Below, piece by piece: positions 50,991-64,000 of a DNA stretch of 64,000 bases. Numbering within the stretch: the stretch's first letter is position 1; every line of letters begins with the position of its first letter. This DNA is from Nematostella vectensis (Eukaryota > Cnidaria > Anthozoa > Actiniaria > Edwardsiidae): positions 16,058,085 through 16,122,084 of the forward strand of contig NC_064043.1 of assembly GCF_932526225.1 (NCBI RefSeq). Reading direction: 5' to 3'. The notes beneath the pieces were generated by a model. The model was given only the letters and a program-made list of their open reading frames with translations, searched no databases and was not told the DNA's origin. Both the position numbers and the translations under genes were made by a program.

Positions 50991-52702
50991 TCAATTTCCC
51001 ATACAGTCGCCAACAATTCTTGTGACTGTACCCCAGCAGGCAAGGTCACCCCAGGTGGTGTACTGTATATTGGGGAACAAAGGGAATGGGTGGCCAATGA
51101 ACCCTGTCGGTTGTTCATAGAGTATTTCTTGGGCTGGGAAGTTCTTACCCTTGGTAAGTAGCTTTTCCCCTATCATTAACACATAATCTAAACATCCTAT
51201 CTCAAAGATCCCAGGTACATTCGGAAAGCTAAAATCTTCAGGCTAAAAATAATAAACATAGGCTGAGCAAATACTCCAGTCCAAACCCAGTGAGAAAAAA
51301 AAAAGAGAACAAATCACTCGTTTGATTGCTTTGTTCACTGCAGAACCAGACCAGACATAATTTACAGATGAAGATGAAGAATGAAGATGAAGAAATGATT
51401 TTTATCATTGTAACTTAATAGATTATTTATTTTTTCTATTATAATTATCGATGAGAGATATGATTTAAGAAGAAATAAAAGCTCGGCAAATATAAGTTTT
51501 GTATCAATAGGGCACCCTTTTAAGGCCTATTGTACAGGCTTGGCATCTTGACGCGCGATGCCACAAATATAATTGAGTTAACTAGTATGCAAGTAAACTT
51601 TTGCCCTTGTGTGATTAGCGATTTTGCAGATGAAGAAACATTATAGCTATAAGATAAAAAAAGAAAGAATGATAACAACAGTAGCATCCTTCCAAGCAGT
51701 TAAGGCAGAGCAATTCACCATTCGCAGATTTTCATTTTTTTATATCTTCTCTCAATCAATTGATTGCTTTGTTTAGAGCAGAAAAAGACGAGACATAATT
51801 TACTAAGGACCACCCATTTATTCTCTTATCTGATTCACAAGACACGAGAAGATCAGATGAAAAAAAGATTATATCACTATAAAACTAAAACAGAACGAAT
51901 GATAACAACAGTAACATCTTCTTCGTGGCGTGTGCTACCTTATAGGAAACAGAGAAGTCCCAAGTATCTGAGAAACCATCTGCGATGTTAGTTGAAAATG
52001 AAGAACAAGGACAGAAACGAAGTTAAAGAAAAACTTAAAAACATTTGAAAATCTTTTTGAATCTCAATTAGAAATATTTAAAGAATCAGACCGTGCGCAC
52101 ATAGGACCCAGTCCCACCCCTGAAACTGATTTTTCAACTCACTTGCTTCTTCGTGGCGTGTGCTACCTAATAGCAAACAGAGAAGTCCCAAGTATCTGAG
52201 ACTGATTTCTCGACTCTCACTTGACTCTTCGTGGCGTGTCCTACTTTATAGCAAACAGAGAAGTCCAAAATATCAAGCGGTACTAGACCGCTTGTTGACG
52301 TTTCTGGTCGGGACTGGATACTCCCCCGGTTAAGGCTAAGCAGGACAATCAGATTGTGATGCCGAAATTTTTTGACCCGAGGGACCACATGCCTGCAAAC
52401 TCTTTTATGGCATCCAAGGCAGAGCACCAAATAATACTAGATGGGTGGCCAGTCTTCAGCAATACCCAGTCAAGCAAGCCAAAAAAAGAAAATATTGCAT
52501 GTAGTCGTGGGTGGGGGTCTCCTTAGTTTACATGGCTGTTGTCACGCATTACAACGCCCCAGCGAAAGAACGATCTATCCATCAAGTTTATCTCTTTGAG
52601 ATCCTTTGTTTATATTGCCAGTTTGTTGGGAGAACGTGGCATCTCGTCAACTAGTGTACACACTGCATCTTGAGGACTAGTGGTTAATCAAAGTCAAGCA
52701 CT
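50991..52702. repeat. Repeat unit 23, short (1,712 bp), one module
   Basis: This is the only short unit with the common GTGGCCAATG junction, so it probably arose by loss of a module from a long unit. Private changes are CTGCAGAACC near 51,341, TATGATTTAAG near 51,470, a one-base insertion GATTTTGCAG near 51,622 that shifts the open frame, and TTTACTAAGG near 51,801. C and R3 share alleles with unit 18. Confidence 0.96.
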
Positions 52703-55065
52703 TCAATTTCCCATACAGTCGCCAACAATTCTTGTGACTGTACCCCAGCAGGCAAGGTCACCCCAGGTGGTGTACTGTATATTGGGGAACAAAGGGAATG
52801 GGTGGCCAATGAACCCTGTCGGTTGTTCATAGAGTATTTCTTGGGCTGGGAAGTTCTTACCCTTGGTAAGTAGCTTTTCCCCTATCATTAACACATAATC
52901 TAAACATCCTATCTCAAAGATCCCAGGTACATTCGGAAAGCTAAAATCTTCAGGCTAAAAATAACAAACATAGGCTGAGCAAATACTCCAGTCCAAACCC
53001 AGTGAGAAAAAAAAAGAGAACAAATCACTCGTTTGATTGCTTTGTTCACTGCAGTACCAGACCAGACATAATTTACAGATGAAGATGAAGAATGAAGATG
53101 AAGAAATGATTTTTATCATTGTAACTTAATAGATTATTTTTTTTTTCTATTATAATTATCGATGAGAGATATGCTTTAAGAAGAAATAAAAGCTCCGCAA
53201 ATATAAGTTTTGTATCAATAGGGCACCCTTTTAAGGCCTATTGTACAGGCTTGGCATCTTGACGCGCGATGCCACAAATATAATTGAGTTAACTAGTATG
53301 CAAGTAAACTTTTCCCCTTGTGTGATTAGCGATTTTCAGATGAAGAAACATTATAACTATAACATTAAAAAAGAAAGAATGATAACAGTAGCATCCTTCC
53401 AAGCAGTTAAGGCAGAGCAATTCACCATTCGCAGTTTTTCATTTTTTCATTTTTCGGCCCCTGAACCCTGTCGGTTGTTCATAGAGTATTTCTTGGGCTG
53501 GGAAGTTCTTACCCTTGGTAAGTAGCTTTTCCCCTATCATTAACACATAATCTAAACATCCTATCTCAAAGATCCCAGGTACCTTCGGAAAGCTAAAATC
53601 TTCAGGCTAAAAATAATAAACATAGGATGAGCAAATACTCCAGTCCAAACCCAGTGAGAAAAAAAAGAGAACAAATCAATCGTTTGATTGCTTTGTTCAC
53701 TGCAGTACCAGACCAGACATAATTTACAGATGAAGATGAAGAATGAAGATGAAGAAATGATTTTTATCATTGTAACTTAATAGATTATTTATTTTTTTCT
53801 ATTATAATTATCGATGAGAGATATGCTTTAAGAAGAAATAAAAGCTCGGCAAATATAAGTTTTGTATCAATAGGGCACCCTTTTAAGGCCTATTGTACAG
53901 GCTTGGCATCTTGACGCGCGATGCCACAAATATAATTGAGTTAACTAGTATGCAAGTAAACTTTTGCCCTTGTGTGATTAGCGATTTTCAGATGAAGAAA
54001 CATTATAGCTATAAGATAAAAAAAGAAAGAATGATAACAACAGTAGCATCCTTCCAAGCAGTTAAGGCAGAGCAATTCACCATTCGCAGATTTTCATTTT
54101 TTTTATATCTTCTCTCAATCAATTGATTGCTTTGTTCAGAGCAGAAAAAGACGAGACATAATTTACGAAGGATCACCCATTTATTCTCTTATCTGATTCA
54201 CAAGACACGAGAAGATCAGATGAAAAAAAGATTATATCACTATAAAACTAAAACAGAACGAATGATAACAACAGTAACATCTTCTTCGTGGCGTGTGCTA
54301 CCTTATAGGAAACAGAGAAGTCCCAAGTATCTGAGAAACCATCTGCGATGTTAGTTGAAAATGAAGAACAAGGACTATAACGAAGTTAAAGAAAAACTTA
54401 AAAACATTTGAAAATCTTTTTGAATCTCAATTAGAAATATTTAAAGAATCAGACCGTGCGCACATAGGACCCAGTCCCACCCCTGAAACTGATTTTTCAA
54501 CTCACTTGCTTCTTCGTGGCGTGTGCTACCTAATAGCAAACAGAGAAGTCCCAAGTATCTGAGACTGATTTCTCGACTCTCACTTGCCTCTTCGTGGCGT
54601 GTCCTACTTTATAGCAAACAGAGAAGTCCAAAATATCAAGCGGTACTAGACCGCTTGTTGACGTTTCTGGTCGGGACTGGATACTCCCCCGGTTAAGGCT
54701 AAGCAGGACAATCAGATTGTGATGCCGAAATTTTTTGACCCGAGGGACCACATGCCTGCAAACTCTTTTATGGCATCCAAGGCAGAGCACCAAATAATAC
54801 TAGATGGGTGGCCAGTCTTCAGCAATACCCAGTCAAGCAAGCCAAAAAAAGAAAATATTGCATGTAGTCGTGGGTGGGGGTCTCCTTAGTTTACATGGCT
54901 GTTGTCACGCATTACAACGCCCCAGCGAAAGAACGATCTATCCATCAAGTTTATCTCTTTGAGATCCTTTGTTTATATTGCCAGTTTGTTGGGAGAACGT
55001 GGCATCTCGTCAACTAGTGTACACACTGCATCTTGAGGACTAGTGGTTAATCAAAGTCAAGCACT
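52703..55065. repeat. Repeat unit 24, long (2,363 bp), two modules
   Basis: This unit carries the AATAACAAAC / CATAGGATGAGC marker pair of the late-array family (near 52,960 and 53,631). It has no striking private change and is close to the consensus of units 24-27. Confidence 0.97.
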
Positions 55066-57426
55066 TCAATTTCCCATACAGTCGCCAACAATTCTTGTGA
55101 CTGTACCCCAGCAGGCAAGGTCACCCCAGGTGGTGTACTGTATATTGGGGAACAAAGGGAATGGGTGGCCAATGAACCCTGTCGGTTGTTCATAGAGTAT
55201 TTCTTGGGCTGGGAAGTTCTTACCCTTGGTAAGTAGCTTTTCCCCTATCATTAACACATAATCTAAACATCCTATCTCAAAGATCCCAGGTACATTCGGA
55301 AAGCTAAAATCTTCAGGCTAAAAATAACAAACATAGGCTGAGCAAATACTCCAGTCCAAACCCAGTGAGAAAAAAAAAGAGAACAAATCACTCGTTTGAT
55401 TGCTTTGTTCACTGCAGTACCAGACCAGACATAATTTACAGATGAAGATGAAGAATGAAGATGAAGAAATGATTTTTATCATTGTAACTTAATAGATTAT
55501 TTTTTTTCTATTATAATTATCGATGAGAGATATGCTTTAAGAAGAAATAAAAGCTCCGCAAATATAAGTTTTGTATCAATAGGGCACCCTTTTAAGGCCT
55601 ATTGTACAGGCTTGGCATCTTGACGCGCGATGCCACAAATATAATTGAGTTAACTAGTATGCAAGTAAACTTTTCCCCTTGTGTGATTAGCGATTTTCAG
55701 ATGAAGAAACATTATAACTATAACATTAAAAAAGAAAGAATGATAACAGTAGCATCCTTCCAAGCAGTTAAGGCAGAGCAATTCACCATTCGCAGTTTTT
55801 CATTTTTTCATTTTTCGGCCCCTGAACCCTGTCGGTTGTTCATAGAGTATTTCTTGGGCTGGGAAGTTCTTACCCTTGGTAAGTAGCTTTTCCCCTATCA
55901 TTAACACATAATCTAAACATCCTATCTCAAAGATCCCAGGTACCTTCGGAAAGCTAAAATCTTCAGGCTAAAAATAATAAACATAGGATGAGCAAATACT
56001 CCAGTCCAAACCCAGTGAGAAAAAAAAGAGAACAAATCAATCGTTTGATTGCTTTGTTCACTGCAGTACCAGACCAGACATAATTTACAGATGAAGATGA
56101 AGAATGAAGATGAAGAAATGATTTTTATCATTGTAACTTAATAGATTATTTATTTTTTTCTATTATAATTATCGATGAGAGATATGCTTTAAGAAGAAAT
56201 AAAAGCTCGGCAAATATAAGTTTTGTATCAATAGGGCACCCTTTTAAGGCCTATTGTACAGGCTTGGCATCTTGACGCGCGATGCCACAAATATAATTGA
56301 GTTAACTAGTATGCAAGTAAACTTTTGCCCTTGTGTGATTAGCGATTTTCAGATGAAGAAACATTATAGCTATAAGATAAAAAAAGAAAGAATGATAACA
56401 ACAGTAGCATCCTTCCAAGCAGTTAAGGCAGAGCAATTCACCATTCGCAGATTTTCATTTTTTTTATATCTTCTCTCAATCAATTGATTGCTTTGTTCAG
56501 AGCAGAAAAAGACGAGACATAATTTACGAAGGATCACCCATTTATTCTCTTATCTGATTCACAAGACACGAGAAGATCAGATGAAAAAAAGGTTATATCA
56601 CTATAAAACTAAAACAGAACGAATGATAACAACAGTAACATCTTCTTCGTGGCGTGTGCTACCTTATAGGAAACAGAGAAGTCCCAAGTATCTGAGAAAC
56701 CATCTGCGATGTTAGTTGAAAATGAAGAACAAGGACTATAACGAAGTTAAAGAAAAACTTAAAAACATTTGAAAATCTTTTTGAATCTCAATTAGAAATA
56801 TTTAAAGAATCAGACCGTGCGCACATAGGACCCAGTCCCACCCCTGAAACTGATTTTTCAACTCACTTGCTTCTTCGTGGCGTGTGCTACCTAATAGCAA
56901 ACAGAGAAGTCCCAAGTATCTGAGACTGATTTCTCGACTCTCACTTGCCTCTTCGTGGCGTGTCCTACTTTATAGCAAACAGAGAAGTCCAAAATATCAA
57001 GCGGTACTAGACCGCTTGTTGACGTTTCTGGTCGGGACTGGATACTCCCCCGGTTAAGGCTAAGCAGGACAATCAGATTGTGATGCCGAAATTTTTTGAC
57101 CCGAGGGACCACATGCCTGCAAACTCTTTTATGGCATCCAAGGCAGAGCACCAAATAATACTAGATGGGTGGCCAGTCTTCAGCAATACCCAGTCAAGCA
57201 AGCCAAAAAAAGAAAATATTGCATGTAGTCGTGGGTGGGGGTCTCCTTAGTTTACATGGCTGTTGTCACGCATTACAACGCCCCAGCGAAAGAACGATCT
57301 ATCCATCAAGTTTATCTCTTTGAGATCCTTTGTTTATATTGCCAGTTTGTTGGGAGAACGTGGCATCTCGTCAACTAGTGTACACACTGCATCTTGAGGA
57401 CTAGTGGTTAATCAAAGTCAAGCACT
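55066..57426. repeat. Repeat unit 25, long (2,361 bp), two modules
   Basis: This is the first member of the two-unit higher-order repeat. Its marker is AAAAAGGTTATATC near 56,587, found otherwise only in unit 27. The first module has an eight-T run near 55,500, also as in unit 27. Confidence 0.97.
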
Positions 57427-59788
57427 TCAATTTCCCATACAGTCGCCAACAATTCTTGTGACTGTACCCCAGCAGGCAAGGTCACCCCAGGTGGTGTACT
57501 GTATATTGGGGAACAAAGGGAATGGGTGGCCAATGAACCCTGTCGGTTGTTCATAGAGTATTTCTTGGGCTGGGAAGTTCTTACCCTTGGTAAGTAGCTT
57601 TTCCCCTATCATTAACACATAATCTAAACATCCTATCTCAAAGATCCCAGGTACATTCGGAAAGCTAAAATCTTCAGGCTAAAAATAACAAACATAGGCT
57701 GAGCAAATACTCCAGTCCAAACCCAGTGAGAAAAAAAAAGAGAACAAATCACTCGTTTGATTGCTTTGTTCACTGCGGTACCAGACCAGACATAATTTAC
57801 AGATGAAGATGAAGAATGAAGATGAAGAAATGATTTTTATCATTGTAACTTAATAGATTATTTTTTTTTCTATTATAATTATCGATGAGAGATATGCTTT
57901 AAGAAGAAATAAAAGCTCCGCAAATATAAGTTTTGTATCAATAGGGCACCCTTTTAAGGCCTATTGTACAGGCTTGGCATCTTGACGCGCGATGCCACAA
58001 ATATAATTGAGTTAACTAGTATGCAAGTAAACTTTTCCCCTTGTGTGATTAGCGATTTTCAGATGAAGAAACATTATAACTATAACATTAAAAAAGAAAG
58101 AATGATAACAGTAGCATCCTTCCAAGCAGTTAAGGCAGAGCAATTCACCATTCGCAGTTTTTCATTTTTTCATTTTTCGGCCCCTGAACCCTGTCGGTTG
58201 TTCATAGAGTATTTCTTGGGCTGGGAAGTTCTTACCCTTGGTAAGTAGCTTTTCCCCTATCATTAACACATAATCTAAACATCCTATCTCAAAGATCCCA
58301 GGTACCTTCGGAAAGCTAAAATCTTCAGGCTAAAAATAATAAACATAGGATGAGCAAATACTCCAGTCCAAACCCAGTGAGAAAAAAAAGAGAACAAATC
58401 AATCGTTTGATTGCTTTGTTCACTGCAGTACCAGACCAGACATAATTTACAGATGAAGATGAAGAATGAAGATGAAGAAATGATTTTTATCATTGTAACT
58501 TAATAGATTATTTATTTTTTTCTATTATAATTATCGATGAGAGATATGCTTTAAGAAGAAATAAAAGCTCGGCAAATATAAGTTTTGTATCAATAGGGCA
58601 CCCTTTTAAGGCCTATTGTACAGGCTTGGCATCTTGACGCGCGATGCCACAAATATAATTGAGTTAACTAGTATGCAAGTAAACTTTTGCCCTTGTGTGA
58701 TTAGCGATTTTCAGATGAAGAAACATTATAGCTATAAGATAAAAAAAGAAAGAATGATAACAACAGTAGCATCCTTCCAAGCAGTTAAGGCAGAGCAATT
58801 CACCATTCGCAGATTTTCATTTTTTTTATATCTTCTCTCAATCAATTGATTGCTTTGTTCAGAGCAGAAAAAGACGAGACATAATTTACGAAGGATCACC
58901 CATTTATTCTCTTATCTGATTCACAAGACACGAGAAGATCAGATGAAAAAAAGATTATATCACTATAAAACTAAAACAGAACGAATGATAACAACAGTAA
59001 CATCTTCTTCGTGGCGTGTGCTACCTTATAGGAAACAGAGAAGTCCCAAGTATCTGAGAAACCATCTGCGATGTTAGTTGAAAATGAAGAACAAGGACTA
59101 TAACGAAGTTAAAGAAAAACTTAAAAACATTTGAAAATCTTTTTGAATCTCAATTAGAAATATTTAAAGAATCAGACCGTGCGCACATAGGACCCAGTCC
59201 CACCCCTGAAACTGATTTTTCAACTCACTTGCTTCTTCGTGGCGTGTGCTACCTAATAGCAAACAGAGAAGTCCCAAGTATCTGAGACTGATTTCTCGAC
59301 TCTCACTTGCCTCTTCGTGGCGTGTCCTACTTTATAGCAAACAGAGAAGTCCAAAATATCAAGCGGTACTAGACCGCTTGTTGACGTTTCTGGTCGGGAC
59401 TGGATACTCCCCCGGTTAAGGCTAAGCAGGACAATCAGATTGTGATGCCGAAATTTTTTGACCCGAGGGACCACATGCCTGCAAACTCTTTTATGGCATC
59501 CAAGGCAGAGCACCAAATAATACTAGATGGGTGGCCAGTCTTCAGCAATACCCAGTCAAGCAAGCCAAAAAAAGAAAATATTGCATGTAGTCGTGGGTGG
59601 GGGTCTCCTTAGTTTACATGGCTGTTGTCACGCATTACAACGCCCCAGCGAAAGAACGATCTATCCATCAAGTTTATCTCTTTGAGATCCTTTGTTTATA
59701 TTGCCAGTTTGTTGGGAGAACGTGGCATCTCGTCAACTAGTGTACACACTGCATCTTGAGGACTAGTGGTTAATCAAAGTCAAGCACT
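57427..59788. repeat. Repeat unit 26, long (2,362 bp), two modules
   Basis: This is the second member of the higher-order repeat. Its marker is CACTGCGGTACC near 57,772, found otherwise only in unit 28. The first module has a nine-T run near 57,860. Confidence 0.97.
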
Positions 59789-62149
59789 TCAATTTCCCAT
59801 ACAGTCGCCAACAATTCTTGTGACTGTACCCCAGCAGGCAAGGTCACCCCAGGTGGTGTACTGTATATTGGGGAACAAAGGGAATGGGTGGCCAATGAAC
59901 CCTGTCGGTTGTTCATAGAGTATTTCTTGGGCTGGGAAGTTCTTACCCTTGGTAAGTAGCTTTTCCCCTATCATTAACACATAATCTAAACATCCTATCT
60001 CAAAGATCCCAGGTACATTCGGAAAGCTAAAATCTTCAGGCTAAAAATAACAAACATAGGCTGAGCAAATACTCCAGTCCAAACCCAGTGAGAAAAAAAA
60101 AGAGAACAAATCACTCGTTTGATTGCTTTGTTCACTGCAGTACCAGACCAGACATAATTTACAGATGAAGATGAAGAATGAAGATGAAGAAATGATTTTT
60201 ATCATTGTAACTTAATAGATTATTTTTTTTCTATTATAATTATCGATGAGAGATATGCTTTAAGAAGAAATAAAAGCTCCGCAAATATAAGTTTTGTATC
60301 AATAGGGCACCCTTTTAAGGCCTATTGTACAGGCTTGGCATCTTGACGCGCGATGCCACAAATATAATTGAGTTAACTAGTATGCAAGTAAACTTTTCCC
60401 CTTGTGTGATTAGCGATTTTCAGATGAAGAAACATTATAACTATAACATTAAAAAAGAAAGAATGATAACAGTAGCATCCTTCCAAGCAGTTAAGGCAGA
60501 GCAATTCACCATTCGCAGTTTTTCATTTTTTCATTTTTCGGCCCCTGAACCCTGTCGGTTGTTCATAGAGTATTTCTTGGGCTGGGAAGTTCTTACCCTT
60601 GGTAAGTAGCTTTTCCCCTATCATTAACACATAATCTAAACATCCTATCTCAAAGATCCCAGGTACCTTCGGAAAGCTAAAATCTTCAGGCTAAAAATAA
60701 TAAACATAGGATGAGCAAATACTCCAGTCCAAACCCAGTGAGAAAAAAAAGAGAACAAATCAATCGTTTGATTGCTTTGTTCACTGCAGTACCAGACCAG
60801 ACATAATTTACAGATGAAGATGAAGAATGAAGATGAAGAAATGATTTTTATCATTGTAACTTAATAGATTATTTATTTTTTTCTATTATAATTATCGATG
60901 AGAGATATGCTTTAAGAAGAAATAAAAGCTCGGCAAATATAAGTTTTGTATCAATAGGGCACCCTTTTAAGGCCTATTGTACAGGCTTGGCATCTTGACG
61001 CGCGATGCCACAAATATAATTGAGTTAACTAGTATGCAAGTAAACTTTTGCCCTTGTGTGATTAGCGATTTTCAGATGAAGAAACATTATAGCTATAAGA
61101 TAAAAAAAGAAAGAATGATAACAACAGTAGCATCCTTCCAAGCAGTTAAGGCAGAGCAATTCACCATTCGCAGATTTTCATTTTTTTTATATCTTCTCTC
61201 AATCAATTGATTGCTTTGTTCAGAGCAGAAAAAGACGAGACATAATTTACGAAGGATCACCCATTTATTCTCTTATCTGATTCACAAGACACGAGAAGAT
61301 CAGATGAAAAAAAGGTTATATCACTATAAAACTAAAACAGAACGAATGATAACAACAGTAACATCTTCTTCGTGGCGTGTGCTACCTTATAGGAAACAGA
61401 GAAGTCCCAAGTATCTGAGAAACCATCTGCGATGTTAGTTGAAAATGAAGAACAAGGACTATAACGAAGTTAAAGAAAAACTTAAAAACATTTGAAAATC
61501 TTTTTGAATCTCAATTAGAAATATTTAAAGAATCAGACCGTGCGCACATAGGACCCAGTCCCACCCCTGAAACTGATTTTTCAACTCACTTGCTTCTTCG
61601 TGGCGTGTGCTACCTAATAGCAAACAGAGAAGTCCCAAGTATCTGAGACTGATTTCTCGACTCTCACTTGCCTCTTCGTGGCGTGTCCTACTTTATAGCA
61701 AACAGAGAAGTCCAAAATATCAAGCGGTACTAGACCGCTTGTTGACGTTTCTGGTCGGGACTGGATACTCCCCCGGTTAAGGCTAAGCAGGACAATCAGA
61801 TTGTGATGCCGAAATTTTTTGACCCGAGGGACCACATGCCTGCAAACTCTTTTATGGCATCCAAGGCAGAGCACCAAATAATACTAGATGGGTGGCCAGT
61901 CTTCAGCAATACCCAGTCAAGCAAGCCAAAAAAAGAAAATATTGCATGTAGTCGTGGGTGGGGGTCTCCTTAGTTTACATGGCTGTTGTCACGCATTACA
62001 ACGCCCCAGCGAAAGAACGATCTATCCATCAAGTTTATCTCTTTGAGATCCTTTGTTTATATTGCCAGTTTGTTGGGAGAACGTGGCATCTCGTCAACTA
62101 GTGTACACACTGCATCTTGAGGACTAGTGGTTAATCAAAGTCAAGCACT
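59789..62149. repeat. Repeat unit 27, long (2,361 bp), two modules
   Basis: This unit repeats unit 25 at an offset of 4,723 bp, with AAAAGGTTATATC near 61,310 and the eight-T run near 60,223. Confidence 0.97.
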
Positions 62150-64000
62150 TCAATTTCCCATACAGTCGCCAACAATTCTTGTGACTGTACCCCAGCAGGC
62201 AAGGTCACCCCAGGTGGTGTACTGTATATTGGGGAACAAAGGGAATGGGTGGCCAATGAACCCTGTCGGTTGTTCATAGAGTATTTCTTGGGCTGGGAAG
62301 TTCTTACCCTTGGTAAGTAGCTTTTCCCCTATCATTAACACATAATCTAAACATCCTATCTCAAAGATCCCAGGTACATTCGGAAAGCTAAAATCTTCAG
62401 GCTAAAAATAACAAACATAGGCTGAGCAAATACTCCAGTCCAAACCCAGTGAGAAAAAAAAAGAGAACAAATCACTCGTTTGATTGCTTTGTTCACTGCG
62501 GTACCAGACCAGACATAATTTACAGATGAAGATGAAGAATGAAGATGAAGAAATGATTTTTATCATTGTAACTTAATAGATTATTTTTTTTTCTATTATA
62601 ATTATCGATGAGAGATATGCTTTAAGAAGAAATAAAAGCTCCGCAAATATAAGTTTTGTATCAATAGGGCACCCTTTTAAGGCCTATTGTACAGGCTTGG
62701 CATCTTGACGCGCGATGCCACAAATATAATTGAGTTAACTAGTATGCAAGTAAACTTTTCCCCTTGTGTGATTAGCGATTTTCAGATGAAGAAACATTAT
62801 AACTATAACATTAAAAAAGAAAGAATGATAACAGTAGCATCCTTCCAAGCAGTTAAGGCAGAGCAATTCACCATTCGCAGTTTTTCATTTTTTCATTTTT
62901 CGGCCCCTGAACCCTGTCGGTTGTTCATAGAGTATTTCTTGGGCTGGGAAGTTCTTACCCTTGGTAAGTAGCTTTTCCCCTATCATTAATACATAATCTA
63001 AACATCCTATCTCAAAGATCCCAGGTACCTTCGGAAAGCTAAAATCTTCAGGCTAAAAATAATAAACATAGGATGAGCAAATACTCCAGTCCAAACCGAG
63101 TGAGAAAAAAAAGAGAACAAATCAATCGTTTGATTGCTTTGTTCACTGCAGTACCAGACCAGACATAATTTACAGATGAAGATGAAGAATGAAGGTGAAG
63201 AAATGATTTTTATCATTGTAACTTAATAGATTATTTATTTTTTTCTATTATAATTATCGATGAGAGATATGCTTTAAGAAGAAATAAAAGCTCGGCAAAT
63301 ATAAGTTTTGTATCAATAGGGCACCCTTTTAAGGCCTATTGTACAGGCTTGGCATCTTGACGCGCGATGCCACAAATATAATTGAGTTAACTAGTATGCA
63401 AGTAAACTTTTGCCCTTGTGTGATTAGCGATTTTCAGATGAAGAAACATTATAGCTATAAGATAAAAAAAGAAAGAATGATAACAACAGTAGCATCCTTC
63501 CAAGCAGTTAAGGCAGAGCAATTCACCATTCGCAGATTTTCATTTTTTTTATATCTTCTCTCAATCAATTGATTGCTTTGTTCAGAGCAGAAAAAGACGA
63601 GACATAATTTACGAAGGATCACTCATTTATTCTCTTATATGATTCACAAGACACGAGAAGATCAGATGAAAAAAAGATTATATCACTATAAAACTAAAAC
63701 AGAACGAATGATAACAACAGTAACATCTTCTTCGTGGCGTGTGCTACCTTATAGGAAACAGAGAAGTCCCAAGTATCTGAGAAACCATCTGCGATGTTAG
63801 TTGAAAATGAAGAACAAGGACAGAAACGAAGTTAAAGAAAAACTTAAAAACATTTGAAAATCTTTTTGAATCTCAATTAGAAATATTTAAAGAATCAGAC
63901 CGTGCGAACATAGGACCCAGTCCCACCCCTGAAACTGATTCTTCAACTCACTTGCTTCTTCGTGGCGTGTGCTACCTAATAGCAAACAGAGAAGTCCCAA
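62150..64000. repeat. Partial unit 28 at right edge
   Basis: M1 matches unit 26 at an offset of 4,723 bp, including CACTGCGGTACC near 62,494. From about 62,984 on, the sequence switches to the markers of unit 21 (CATTAATACA, AACCGAGTG, GAAGGTGAAG, CTTATATGATTC), so the unit is a mosaic. Private change: GGATCACTCATT near 63,616. The window ends inside R2. Confidence 0.95.

Larger units (their letters stand above)
55066..62980. repeat. Two-unit higher-order repeat, period 4,723 bp
   Basis: Units 25 and 27 share GGTTATATC and the eight-T run. Units 26 and 28 share CACTGCGGTACC and the nine-T run. Adjacent units do not share these, so the repeating block is a dimer. The match ends near 62,980, where unit 28 takes on the markers of unit 21. 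Confidence 0.85.
1..64000. repeat. Long-unit tandem array filling the window
   Basis: The same sequence recurs head to tail from end to end. The anchor motif TTCAATTTCCCATACAG occurs 28 times, with spacings of mostly 2,358-2,365 bp, five of 1,704-1,713 bp, one of 2,820 bp and one of 2,170 bp. Copies differ by scattered single-base changes and homopolymer length changes. No unrelated sequence or mobile element interrupts the array, so both array edges lie outside the window. Each unit reads: end of U, one to three M modules, segment C, then the rest of U. No gene family is recognisable. The best reading is a eukaryotic satellite or tandemly repeated non-coding locus. A repeated small-RNA gene cluster is possible but unproven. 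Confidence 0.98.

Noticed and set aside
1-64000. CRISPR array
   Set aside because: Repeats are kilobases long with no unique spacers of constant length.
1-64000. LTR retrotransposon or rDNA spacer origin
   Set aside because: No polymerase, integrase, gag, primer binding site or rRNA coding sequence is seen. The order of AATAAA and TATA in the module is the reverse of an LTR.
1-64000. CENP-B box as a sign of centromeric satellite
   Set aside because: The TTCG occurrences (TTCGTGGCG, TTCGGAAAG) do not fit the TTCGNNNNANNCGGG pattern.

Overview
The whole 64 kb window is one head-to-tail tandem array. I see 27 complete repeat units plus a partial unit at each end, all in the same orientation and nearly identical. 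There is no recognisable protein-coding gene, rRNA, tRNA, transposase, reverse transcriptase or CRISPR array. Open frames are short (115 codons at most), mostly start at TTG or GTG, and are interrupted or frame-shifted between copies. This looks like a eukaryotic nuclear satellite or long-unit tandem repeat region, or possibly an array of short non-coding transcription units. Nothing in the sequence identifies the lineage.

Units are counted here from a fixed anchor, the conserved TTCAATTTCCCATACAG motif. Twenty units are 2,358-2,365 bp, five are 1,704-1,713 bp, one is 2,820 bp and one is 2,170 bp. The size classes reflect the number of copies of an internal module M: two of about 652 bp in long units and one in short units. 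M is a core of about 466 bp plus about 186 bp that continues the end of the U segment. There are 53 M or core copies in the window. After the modules each unit holds segment C (an internally deleted core copy) and then the GC-richer U segment. U carries three related ~55-bp motifs (R1-R3), a perfect 8-bp-arm hairpin, a stretch with two 5S rRNA-like blocks, and an Sm-site-like T run.

Layout: 1-6,960 is repeated at about 9,260-16,220 (offset 9,259-9,260). Positions 7,500-9,010 and 23,201-24,720 hold the most divergent sequence, a ~469-bp core repeat lacking the 186-bp insert. It has two canonical TATA boxes and an ATG-started 115-codon frame that is TTG-started elsewhere. Units at 17,707 and 20,072 are a recent tandem duplication. 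Short units cluster at 24,607-29,728. The long-unit array from 29,729 is broken once by a short unit at 50,991 and ends in a two-unit (4,723 bp) higher-order repeat. The pattern indicates continuing unequal crossing-over and gene conversion. The most interesting parts are the divergent TATA-bearing copy, the conserved hairpin, and the 5S-like/Sm-like segment, none of which I can tie to a known gene family.
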